From: DATFXM01 sp035315885
GTDB taxonomy: Bacteria > Acidobacteriota > Blastocatellia > UBA7656
Assembly: GCA_035315885.1 (NCBI GenBank)
Contig: DATFXM010000174.1
Coordinates: forward strand, 116,719 to 180,718
Direction of reading: 5' to 3'
Length of the DNA stretch: 64,000 bases
The translations under genes and the position numbers were made by a program. The notes below the pieces were generated by a model. It was given only the letters and a program-made list of their open reading frames with translations, did not search any database and was not told where the DNA came from. Numbering within the stretch: the stretch's first letter is position 1; every line of letters starts with the position of its first letter. Positions 52,321-59,791 of this stretch are shown here, piece after piece.

Positions 52321-53472
52321 CTATTCGCTCCTGGTCACGCGCACTCGAGAAAAGAACTTCGAGTCAGCGCCAGGCTCGGCTTCTGGTGAAATTACAAACC
52401 GCTGCGGCTCCTCACGGTGAGCCTCCGCCCCCGGCGCAACGTTCGCCGGCGCCTCCGATGAACTGTGAGAAGCCGTCGCGACCTCCGGTCGGATGTAGCG
52501 CACATTGTCCAGGGGCTGTTTTCGACCGATGCTTTCGACGCAGGCCCCTGACTCGTTCACCGCGCAGGCATGAGGCAACTCGTCGATCTCTCCGCGGTCC
52601 TCTTTGGCGCCCGCGGGAGAAGATGCCGAAACCGACTGCGATGCCGTGATCGCGCTGCGGGACTCGAACGGCGAGAGATCAAGCACTTCGGCAACTTCTT
52701 GGATGATGTCCGTGGTTATCTGTCGGCTGCCCTCGCTGAATCCGCTCAGCAACGCGTTATCGCAGATGTTGTTTATCATTCTCGGGATCCCACCGGAGTA
52801 CTGATAAACAAGCTCGATCGCGTCAGGTTGAAACAGGTTAGGGTCGGCGGCGCCGGCCAGTCTCAAGCGCCACTTCAGGTAGTGAGCGGTCTCTGCTTTG
52901 GTCAGCGGATTCACGGCGCATTTCAGACTAATTCTCTGCTTAAGCTGTCGCAGCTCAGGTCGCGCCAACAGCTCGTGAAGCTCGGGCTGGCCGCACAGAA
53001 TAATCTGGAGCAGCTTCTCGCGATTTGTCTCAAAGTTCGATAGCAAACGTATTTCTTCAAGAAGATGCGGCTCCAACAGATGGGCTTCGTCGATGACCAA
53101 CACCGTGCGCAGTCCTTGCCTGTTTCTGGTCAACAGGAGATTGCCCATGAGACGCAGCAACTCAGCCTTGTTCTGTTGAATCGGCAGGCGAAGCTCACCC
53201 GAAAGCAGGTTCAAGAATTCTGGAGTCGTAAGAACCGGGTTGAACACGTACGCTGCCAGAACCGACTGATCCAGCGACTGGAGCATCGATCGGAGTATCG
53301 TCGTCTTTCCGGTTCCCACTTCACCAGTAACTACAACGAGCCCCTTGCCGTTTTCGATTCCGTATCGAAGATTGGCCAGCACTTCAAGGAGGCTCTCCGT
53401 ACGAAACAGAAATCGCGGGTCAGGCGCGAGACTGAATGGAATCTCTTTGAGATGATAAAAGCGCTGGTACAT
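52321..53472 (-). CDS. ExeA-type AAA ATPase of exopolysaccharide loci
   Basis: A 383-residue AAA ATPase like those linked to XrtA/exopolysaccharide loci and to ExeA/GspA. The N-terminus MYQRFYHLKEIPFSLAPDPR is diagnostic; Walker A is GEVGTGKTT, Walker B VLVIDEAH, and the sensor region IILCGQPEL. The AAA part ends near 270, and the rest (about 280-383) is a polar tail with no recognised domain; a peptidoglycan-binding domain as in GspA is not seen. No exosortase gene is in the window. It sits between wzz and the BY-kinase-like gene. Confidence 0.92.
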   Translation of the reverse strand: MYQRFYHLKEIPFSLAPDPRFLFRTESLLEVLANLRYGIENGKGLVVVTGEVGTGKTTILRSMLQSLDQSVLAAYVFNPVLTTPEFLNLLSGELRLPIQQNKAELLRLMGNLLLTRNRQGLRTVLVIDEAHLLEPHLLEEIRLLSNFETNREKLLQIILCGQPELHELLARPELRQLKQRISLKCAVNPLTKAETAHYLKWRLRLAGAADPNLFQPDAIELVYQYSGGIPRMINNICDNALLSGFSEGSRQITTDIIQEVAEVLDLSPFESRSAITASQSVSASSPAGAKEDRGEIDELPHACAVNESGACVESIGRKQPLDNVRYIRPEVATASHSSSEAPANVAPGAEAHREEPQRFVISPEAEPGADSKFFSRVRVTRSE

Positions 53473-53529
53473 AACAACTCAATTCCAGTGACTGAAATGA
53501 TCAATGGCGCTTCATTTCTGTAACGGCCA

Positions 53530-55269
53530 TCATCCGTTGGCTATCCGGTCCAGTACATCGGTGAGCACGAGCACCCGTGCAAGCACTATCGTAGCGCCCG
53601 CACCGAGCGCGATTGCCGCGGCAGCCCTGCTCAAAGAAATCAGTTTCGAACGTCTGCGCTCGGCTGCAGTCGGAGTCGGCGGAACCGAGCCAAGCAGCGG
53701 CATGCCACAGTAGAAATTCACGTCGACGACGTTCTGTACGATTCCGAACTTGCGCGCCTCAAGCGACAGAGACACGAGGGCGCCTAACAAAAGCCCCAGA
53801 AGGGCTGACGCGGTTACCAGAAGCCAGCGCGACGGTCCCAGCGGAAAGCCCGGTCGTGAAGGAGCCTGAAGCAGTTCGTAGCGCGCAGCTTGCGCGCCGC
53901 TCGAGTCGCGGGTCGATTCGAGTCTGGCCGAAAGTTCTGCTTCCAACTGGCGCAGCTCGGAATACTCTTGCTGAGTCGCGCGTTGCGATGGCCTTCGCGA
54001 CTCGCCTTTTACAGGGACATCCGGCGGACGAGGCGGCTGCGTCGCTCTCGCGTGTTTGGTTCTCGCCGTGTCAGAATTCGCGCGCGCAATTTCTCTTCGC
54101 GTAATCTCGAGCTCAAGAACCAGACGGTTCCGCTCGGATTCTAGTGATGCCAGCTCGCGGGCTTCAGGGGACTGACTGAGCGCGCCGCCTTGTTGCCTCT
54201 TCAGTTCGTCGATCTGCCTGTTGATGGCTGCGATCTGATCGTCAATCACGACTACGCGTGGATGTTTGGCGGTGAGCTCCTGCCGGTTTATAAGCGTGTC
54301 GCGCTGCCCTTGCAGTTCCGTGCGCTTCGCGATGAGCGCTGCGTAGGTTGCGTTGTCCACCAGAGGGGGATTCTTCTGCTGCTGTTCCACGATCCGGCGT
54401 TGAGCACCAACCCGGCGGTCAGCGTCAGCAATCTGCTGTTCGAGCATGAATGCCTTATCGTTAAGCCGGTCGAGTGAAACCTGACCAGGGGCTTCCTCTC
54501 GAGTTGTTACCGCCCTTCGAATAGCCGTGTTGTCCGAGTCGTTCCTTGCTCCCGAAAGAAGCCAGGGAAAACGATTCTCGAGGTCCTCTCTGCGAGCCGT
54601 AGTTTCTTTCAGCCTCAACTGCAGCCCCGCCTCTTCAGTTCCTTTTCGAAATGATTCCCCCGGAGCAGCCGAGCCCGAATGATCTGACTCCACCAGCAGC
54701 CACGCTACCGCCGACAGGAAGGCGCGTGCGGCGTCCGGGTCAGGATCTTTGAAGGTGATGTTGATTCTAGTCTGCGCAGCCGAATTGTCCGCTGCCGAAA
54801 CTCTGAAGCGAGAAGCCAAGTCTCCCGAGTTTGACGCGGAAATCTGGGCGGCAAATTCGCTTTCGGCCTCTTTCGACTGGAATAGGTCCTTGAGAAAGGT
54901 GGGCGAGCTAAGCTTGAGCCGCAGCTCTTCGGCTTGGTCTGCAGTGCTGCCTGCAGCGTCGACGGAATGAATCGATAGAACTGCGTGCGCCTCGAACATC
55001 GGCCGCTGGTTGACGGAAGCCAACCAAACGGCGATCCCCAGAGCCCCGCTTGATAGCAGGACGCCCCAGCGGTGTTTGAAGCAAGCGGCCGCCAGTTCAC
55101 GATAGCTACGAGGTCTTCTTCCCTGACTCCCCAAGAGTTCTCCTGTTGTCGGTGCGCTTATTGCGGTAGCAGCACCTGAGTTCCGAGGTGCGGAATTGAT
55201 TGCCAATAAACGTGAAAGGCGCAATTGACGGTTCATTCCAGTGACATTTTCGGCGGGGTTCTTCCCCAT
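53530..55269 (-). CDS. Wzz/GumC-type polysaccharide chain-length determinant protein
   Basis: A 579-residue inner-membrane polysaccharide co-polymerase. The first helix (about 70-88) follows a polar cytosolic N-terminus. A large periplasmic coiled-coil region (about 200-430) holds ELRQLEAELSARLE-type heptads, and two hydrophobic helices follow near 480-500 and 545-570. The Pro-rich SRPGFPLGPSRWL before the second helix fits the Wzz/GNVR signature. The kinase is a separate gene here, as in Gram-positive and some other loci. It is the first gene of the minus-strand exopolysaccharide operon, and its promoter should lie in 55270-55348. Confidence 0.9.
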   Translation of the reverse strand: MGKNPAENVTGMNRQLRLSRLLAINSAPRNSGAATAISAPTTGELLGSQGRRPRSYRELAAACFKHRWGVLLSSGALGIAVWLASVNQRPMFEAHAVLSIHSVDAAGSTADQAEELRLKLSSPTFLKDLFQSKEAESEFAAQISASNSGDLASRFRVSAADNSAAQTRINITFKDPDPDAARAFLSAVAWLLVESDHSGSAAPGESFRKGTEEAGLQLRLKETTARREDLENRFPWLLSGARNDSDNTAIRRAVTTREEAPGQVSLDRLNDKAFMLEQQIADADRRVGAQRRIVEQQQKNPPLVDNATYAALIAKRTELQGQRDTLINRQELTAKHPRVVVIDDQIAAINRQIDELKRQQGGALSQSPEARELASLESERNRLVLELEITRREIARANSDTARTKHARATQPPRPPDVPVKGESRRPSQRATQQEYSELRQLEAELSARLESTRDSSGAQAARYELLQAPSRPGFPLGPSRWLLVTASALLGLLLGALVSLSLEARKFGIVQNVVDVNFYCGMPLLGSVPPTPTAAERRRSKLISLSRAAAAIALGAGATIVLARVLVLTDVLDRIANG

Positions 55270-55322
55270 GACGGTCAGGAATTTAAGGCGACGGAACCGC
55301 CCCGCTCAGCCCGAATTTTCCT

Positions 55323-55335
55323 TGAGCTAAGCTCA
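55323..55335. promoter_or_regulatory. palindromic operator candidate between wzz and the LuxR-type gene
   Basis: TGAGCT-A-AGCTCA is a perfect 13-nt palindrome. It sits 14 bp upstream of the -35 box of the divergent luxR-type gene and 54 bp upstream of the wzz start. Its place is right for a regulator controlling both directions. Confidence 0.4.
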
Positions 55336-55348
55336 CAGTTTAAAAGTG

Positions 55349-55377
55349 TTGACATCGTTTAGGGGATACCGTATAAC
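55349..55377 (+). promoter_or_regulatory. strong sigma-70-type promoter of the LuxR-type gene
   Basis: TTGACA (55349-55354), a 17-bp spacer and TATAAC (55372-55377) nearly match consensus. The predicted start near 55384 gives a leader of about 215 nt before ATG 55599. It is the best promoter match seen in the window. Confidence 0.78.
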
Positions 55378-55598
55378 CGACATCGAAGCATTCAAAACCC
55401 GGTGGGTCGACCCGATACCTTGAGATTAAATGCGGGTCTTGGGTTGTTGTAGTCCTGCCCTCGCGCAAATCCTCCTTAGTTGCCCCTTCGAAAGACTGCA
55501 GTTGCCGATTCGTAAGACCGTTCTCGTAAGAGACTGCGTCCTGTCTCAGTCTTCCGACTGGCAAACTTGAAGGCTCAGTAAAGAGTAGAGGAACCTGT

Positions 55599-56219
55599 AT
55601 GCTAGCTCGAGGGTCATTTGAATCCTCCAAAACCGATTTCCCACTACAGGACGTCGCCAAGCGATTCAATTGCTTCGCGACGGCTCTGCAAGAGATCAGC
55701 GAAGGCGCTGTGCTCCTCAATTCGGACGGTCAGTTGGTGTGGCATAACCGAGCCTTTGACAAGCTGCTTGTCGAAAACAGGGAGGGTCACTTGCTGGTGG
55801 CAGCAGTGATCGAGTTTGCTGGTGACTTCAACCATGAAATGCAGGAGTTTGTAGAGCACGATCTGCCCAAGGAACAGATCGTGCGCGATGTGACCGTTGG
55901 AAGAATAGAACACGAGCTGCATTGCACGATCATGCCAGAGGGCATGCTTGGAGATGACAGCTACACACTTTGCCTGATAAAACGATCTGCCTCTCGATGG
56001 TCGAGTTATCAGGAGCATTTGCGTCAGACCTGGGGTCTGACCGAGCGAGAAGCGCAGGTTGCAGTGGAGTGCTTGAGAGGCAACAAGAATCTTGAGATTG
56101 CCGAGCATCTCCGCATAAGCGTCGAGACCGTCAACAAGCATCTGGACAAGGTCTATCAGAAAGCCAACGTGAGAGGCCGGGCGGAGCTGGCATCGAGGCT
56201 GCTGGACAGCGGGTTATAA
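55599..56219 (+). CDS. LuxR-family regulator with PAS-like N-terminus
   Basis: A 206-residue transcription factor. The N-terminal half (about 20-125) has the PAS-like pattern ALQEISEGAVLLNSDGQLVWHNRAF. The C-terminal half carries a GerE/LuxR helix-turn-helix, LTEREAQVAVECLRGNKNLEIA to HLRISVETVNKHLDKVYQK. No response-regulator receiver domain or LuxI-type autoinducer domain is seen. GAGGAA precedes ATG 55599. Divergent transcription from wzz suggests it controls the exopolysaccharide operon, which is inference from position. Confidence 0.85.
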   Translation: MLARGSFESSKTDFPLQDVAKRFNCFATALQEISEGAVLLNSDGQLVWHNRAFDKLLVENREGHLLVAAVIEFAGDFNHEMQEFVEHDLPKEQIVRDVTVGRIEHELHCTIMPEGMLGDDSYTLCLIKRSASRWSSYQEHLRQTWGLTEREAQVAVECLRGNKNLEIAEHLRISVETVNKHLDKVYQKANVRGRAELASRLLDSGL

Positions 56220-56309
56220 CAGAACGCATCAGCCCGTAGACGGACGGCCGGTCGTCAGGAGCCGCGACTGGTTGCAATCAACGGGTGTTACAAACTATCT
56301 TTTGGTGTG

Positions 56310-56573
56310 ATGAACATCCGCAAGGCTTCCCCGACTGTATTCACGCCGCTCGAAGACGGTAGCGCCGTCCTGTTGAATCTCCAAACGCTCTTCTACTACA
56401 ACCTGAATCGAAGCGCCGCCGTTCTTTGGAAACAGATCGAAACTCAGGACTCGCTTGATGATTCCGAGCTTGTTCGTGGCGCATGCCAGCGGTTCGACGT
56501 CGACGAAGCACGCGCGCATTCGGATGTCCAGGACTTTCTCCAGAAGCTGCGCGAATACCGATTCGTCGAGTAA
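56310..56573 (+). CDS. PqqD-like peptide-recognition protein
   Basis: An 87-residue PqqD-family (RRE-type winged-helix) protein. The signature AVLLNLQTLFYYNLNRSAAVLW appears at about residues 19-40, with a helical C-terminus ending LREYRFVE. PqqD domains bind leader peptides of RiPPs; related proteins also occur near exopolysaccharide/exosortase loci with no known peptide. No radical SAM gene lies beside it. A -10-like TATCTT ends at 56301, only 8 nt before the ATG, and no ribosome site is visible, so the mRNA may be nearly leaderless. GTG 56307 is an alternative start. Confidence 0.8.
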   Translation: MNIRKASPTVFTPLEDGSAVLLNLQTLFYYNLNRSAAVLWKQIETQDSLDDSELVRGACQRFDVDEARAHSDVQDFLQKLREYRFVE

Positions 56574-56755
56574 GACCCCGCGCGGAGTAAATCCAGCCCC
56601 AGCTAATCCAAGCCCCACCAGCCCGCGATGAGGAGCCCCAGCCCAATTGGTCCGCTGCCCCGAGAGAATTCGCGGTCTGACGTGATTTGTCAGTAGAAAT
56701 CGCAAAATATGTTAACCCTCATGGGTGACGGACTTCAATTTCGGGCATCACAGCA

Positions 56756-56842
56756 ATGACAGGCGGATCCAACGGAGGCACGTCCGTTGCGTTCCTGTTC
56801 ACGATGGGCGCGGGCAAGCGGCCCATGCCGCGGAAAGGGTGA
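56756..56842 (+). CDS. possible 28-residue glycine-rich peptide
   Basis: ATG at 56756 opens a 28-codon frame coding for a Gly/Ser/Thr-rich start (MTGGSNGGTS) and a basic, proline-containing end (KRPMPRKG). It ends 6 nt before the next gene, whose ribosome site lies inside it. An even shorter 12-codon frame (56721-56759) overlaps its start as ATGA. It has no ribosome site. It is listed because it follows a PqqD-like gene; it may be noncoding. Confidence 0.2.
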   Translation: MTGGSNGGTSVAFLFTMGAGKRPMPRKG

Positions 56843-56848
56843 AGCGTT

Positions 56849-57049
56849 ATGGCAGTACTTGTAGCAAGCGTAGAGCCGCTGAAACTGGGACAAAGTGTTC
56901 GCACCACGTTTGGACGAGGGGTGATTTCGGCGATCAGCAAGATCGATTCGATTGTGTACGTCTCGCTGGTGAATTGCAGCGGATTGTACATCTTTCGGCC
57001 AGAGCAGGTGGAACCGGAGGATTCACAGAGCCAGAACGACGGCCGTTGA
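56849..57049 (+). CDS. small SH3/tudor-like protein of unknown function
   Basis: A 66-residue protein beginning MAVLVASVEPLKLGQSV. The segment GQSVRTTFGRGVISAI resembles the short beta-barrel motif V-R-x-x-x-F-G-x-G-x-V found in small SH3/tudor-like and CarD-type domains. A valine-rich strand region and an acidic tail follow. GGAAAGGG lies 8 nt before the ATG. It may form a pair with the 43-residue gene 16 nt downstream. The function is unknown. Confidence 0.55.
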   Translation: MAVLVASVEPLKLGQSVRTTFGRGVISAISKIDSIVYVSLVNCSGLYIFRPEQVEPEDSQSQNDGR

Positions 57050-57065
57050 ACGAGGCTGGGAAACC

Positions 57066-57197
57066 ATGGAATTCGTGACTATAACCGCGATATCGAGCGG
57101 GAGAAGGTACATCGCGATCTATCGCAAGTGGTTCAACGAGAAGCTGAGCGCGTGGGAGCTTCAGATGGTCCCGGGAACGCTCAGATGGATTGACTGA
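57066..57197 (+). CDS. small 43-residue protein
   Basis: ATG 57066 opens a 43-codon frame ending TGA at 57197. The product is basic and aromatic-rich with YIAIYRKWFNEKLSAWELQM near the centre, possibly one amphipathic helix. A GAGG stretch lies about 10 nt upstream, and the gene starts 16 nt after the previous small gene, as in a two-gene unit. No family is recognised. Confidence 0.4.
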   Translation: MEFVTITAISSGRRYIAIYRKWFNEKLSAWELQMVPGTLRWID

Positions 57198-57351
57198 ATC
57201 AAGACCCGACGGGGTTTACGCGAATAGTTTTCAGAATCGCCAAATTGTTCTAAATTCACACCTTCAGCACTAGTTTGGCCTGCCAAACGCCTTTTCTTAA
57301 ACTTTTACTTTAACTTTTTGCTTGCATCCCATAGGTAGATATGGTAAAAGG

Positions 57352-57490
57352 TGAGCCCGTAAACAACACCGCCTTGTGTTCCTGCCACAAAGCGGTACTG
57401 TTTCTGCGGTGCGTCGGGAAAGAGGACATTCAGAAAGGGGGCTACTGAATGTTCAGGGGGCTTGTCTATTAGACGACCTGGCGCACCGCC
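57352..57490 (+). ncRNA. candidate structured RNA with a three-way junction
   Basis: A first hairpin pairs 57368-57372 with 57392-57396 and 57374-57378 with 57386-57390 around a 7-nt loop. A closing helix of 8 bp (57406-57413 with 57482-57489) then encloses two hairpins, 57426-57433/57445-57452 (8 bp) and 57464-57467/57471-57474. A promoter-like TTGCTT (57318-57323) and TATGGT (57340-57345), 16 bp apart, lies just upstream. No protein frame is supported. It sits in the 574-bp gap between the small genes and nuoC. The 3' end is unclear, as only a weak ACTC/GAGT hairpin follows. Confidence 0.5.
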
Positions 57491-57625
57491 ACATCATACT
57501 TATGGCACTCTTTTGAGTCAACTTCTTTCTCTCGCTCCATCCCCGCCCAAAGACCGAACTCTCAGGCAGTCGAACCCAAGTCCCTGGTCACCCAGGCACA
57601 AATGTCTGTTCCACAAGGCTCAGAA

Positions 57626-57655
57626 TTGACAATGGTTTCGGCTGTGTGCTAAAAG
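57626..57655 (+). promoter_or_regulatory. possible promoter of the nuo operon
   Basis: TTGACA at 57626-57631 is consensus, with TAAAAG at 57650-57655 after 18 bp; the -10 box is weak. The predicted start near 57662 leaves a leader of about 110 nt before nuoC. Confidence 0.4.
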
Positions 57656-57771
57656 CAACCTCTATTCTAGAATGAGATTGACCTTCAATCCGAAGCGCGC
57701 CCGGCGTGCTACTATCGGAATGAAGCCAGGGAGGAATCTGCAGGGTTTCCCAACGCTGTCCTACGGCGCTT

Positions 57772-58530
57772 ATGCAAGACGAGACAAAAGAGCCCACTGC
57801 TGGGGACGTCGAAAAGAAAGACACGCCGGCCCCTGACAAACAAGAATCGCCCGAAAAACAAGCGGCGCCTCCAGCGACTGAGAACCAGGCTGAACCGCCA
57901 AAGGCGACGCCTTCGAAGGTCACCCCTCCAGCCGCGGGTCACAAGCCTCCTCCTCCCAAAAAAGGGCCGATTCTGACCGTCGAAATTACTGGCGATGAGT
58001 TCATTGAATTGATAAAACAGAAATTTGGGAGTGCAATCACCGAAACAGTTGCAACCCTGAATCAGCAGATCGTGCGAGTGAACCGAGACTCGCTTGTGGA
58101 GTTATGTCGTTTCCTGCACGACAACGAAGAGTTCGGCTTCGATCTATGCGCGGATTTGACGGCGGTTCATTGGCCCGGCCGGGAGTCGGGTGAATTTGAC
58201 GTGGTGATAAACCTCTTCTCGTTGCCCAGGCAAAGGAGCATGAGGGTGAAGGTGGCGGTGCCTGAAGGTCAGTCTTGTCCGAGCGTGACCTCAATCTGGG
58301 CGGGCGCAAACTGGATGGAGCGAGAGGTGTTTGATCTGTTTGGAATTCAGTTCGAGGGTCATCCCGATCTCAGGCGAATCCTGTTGCCTGAGGATTGGCC
58401 CGGACACCCGTTGCGCAAAGAGTATCCGATTGAATACCGCGACAACGAATGGACTGACAAGCATCTCGAGTATCGTGAAATTGACTACGATACGAGCTTG
58501 ATCGACGTAAAGTATACCGAACGCCGTTGA
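57772..58530 (+). CDS. nuoC: NADH-quinone oxidoreductase subunit C
   Basis: Peripheral-arm subunit of respiratory complex I. The conserved part begins near residue 70 and shows LTAVHWPGRESGEFDVVINLFSL, SIWAGANWMEREVFDLFGIQFEGHP and RRILLPEDWPGHPLRKEYP, the NuoC signature. The first 65 residues are a Lys/Pro/Ala/Glu-rich low-complexity extension with no homology I recognise. The 252 residues are therefore longer than usual. ATG 57772 has no strong ribosome site, so a later start is possible. nuoD follows 25 nt later. Confidence 0.95.
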   Translation: MQDETKEPTAGDVEKKDTPAPDKQESPEKQAAPPATENQAEPPKATPSKVTPPAAGHKPPPPKKGPILTVEITGDEFIELIKQKFGSAITETVATLNQQIVRVNRDSLVELCRFLHDNEEFGFDLCADLTAVHWPGRESGEFDVVINLFSLPRQRSMRVKVAVPEGQSCPSVTSIWAGANWMEREVFDLFGIQFEGHPDLRRILLPEDWPGHPLRKEYPIEYRDNEWTDKHLEYREIDYDTSLIDVKYTERR

Positions 58531-58555
58531 GCGGCGAATCAGACATCGGAGCAGA

Positions 58556-59689
58556 ATGCAGAATCAGGAAGTAACAAAAGATCCCGGCACGCTGTTCGAC
58601 GCGGAAGAGATGGTCCTGAACATGGGGCCGCAGCATCCGTCCACCCACGGAGTCCTGCGAGTCGTCCTGAAGCTGGATGGTGAGACTGTCGTCGATCTGG
58701 ATTGTGATGTCGGTTATTTGCACCGGGGCGTCGAGAAGATTGCCGAGAGCGACAACTACGCGATGATCACGCCGTACTGGGACCGTCTCGATTACGTCGC
58801 AGCGGTATCGGGCGATCTGTGTTATGTCGGGGGAGTCGAGCGGCTGCTGCAAGTCGAAGTGCCCAAGAGGGCCGAATATCTCCGAGTGATTCTGACAGAG
58901 CTCCAGCGGATTGCTTCACACCTTCTGTGGCTCGGCACGCACGCGATCGACATCGGAGCGGTCACCGTCCTTCTTTACTGCTTCCGCGAACGCGAAGAGA
59001 TACTCAAGATATTTGAAGACTTCATCGGAGCGCGGCTGACCGCGCACGCGTTTCGTATCGGCGGCTTGTGGTGGGACATTTACCCTGAGTTTGAAAAGCG
59101 CGTCCGGGATTTTCTGGCGATCCTGCCTGATCGAATTGAAGAGTACGAGACGCTGTTGAACACGAATCGAATCTGGCTGAGCAGAACGGTGGGAATCGGC
59201 GTTTTACCGGCTGAAGATGCGATCAACCTGAGCGTCACCGGACCGGTGCTGCGCGGCTCAGGTGTCAAGTACGATATCAGAAAGGCGATGCCTTATTCCG
59301 CCTACCGGGATTTTGATTTTGAAATACCGCTTGGCGAAAACGGAGATACCTACGATCGGTATCTCGTGAGGATGGCCGAGATGAGGCAGTCGGCGTCGAT
59401 CATTGAACAGGCGCTGGATGGTCTTCCGGAGGGACCGGTGATGGCCAAGGTCCCGAAGGTTTTGAAGCCCCCCGCGGGCGAAATCTATCACGCGATAGAG
59501 GCTCCAAAGGGTGAACTCGGAGTTTATCTTGTTAGCGACGGCACGGGTAAGCCGTATCGCATGCGCATAAGACCGCCTTCATTCATTAATCTGCAGTCAC
59601 TCAAGCGCATGTCAATCGGACATCTGGTTGCCGACGTCGTTGCCCTGATTGGAACGATCGATATCGTGCTCGGGGAAGTTGACCGGTAA
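58556..59689 (+). CDS. nuoD: NADH-quinone oxidoreductase subunit D
   Basis: The 377-residue subunit lines the quinone-binding cavity with NuoB. It has NMGPQHPSTHGVLR, DCDVGYLHRGVEKIAE, YWDRLDYVA and the RMRIRPPSFINLQSL C-terminal signature. The C-terminal arginine that hydrogenase relatives replace with Cys motifs is as in complex I, so this is not a hydrogenase. A GGAG site precedes ATG 58556. It is separate from NuoC rather than fused. Confidence 0.97.
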   Translation: MQNQEVTKDPGTLFDAEEMVLNMGPQHPSTHGVLRVVLKLDGETVVDLDCDVGYLHRGVEKIAESDNYAMITPYWDRLDYVAAVSGDLCYVGGVERLLQVEVPKRAEYLRVILTELQRIASHLLWLGTHAIDIGAVTVLLYCFREREEILKIFEDFIGARLTAHAFRIGGLWWDIYPEFEKRVRDFLAILPDRIEEYETLLNTNRIWLSRTVGIGVLPAEDAINLSVTGPVLRGSGVKYDIRKAMPYSAYRDFDFEIPLGENGDTYDRYLVRMAEMRQSASIIEQALDGLPEGPVMAKVPKVLKPPAGEIYHAIEAPKGELGVYLVSDGTGKPYRMRIRPPSFINLQSLKRMSIGHLVADVVALIGTIDIVLGEVDR

Positions 59690-59791
59690 GCGGCGTTTCC
59701 TGAGCGGTATCTTCCTAAAGGCTTGCGGAGCAGCGGATCGGAGACACCTCGAGCCTTCATCAGAGCTGATACTATTGGTTGAGAGAACTCC

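Noticed and set aside
55340..55720. 126-codon minus-strand frame over the LuxR-type gene start
   Set aside because: It crosses a strong promoter and the start of a well-supported gene on the other strand, and has no domain.
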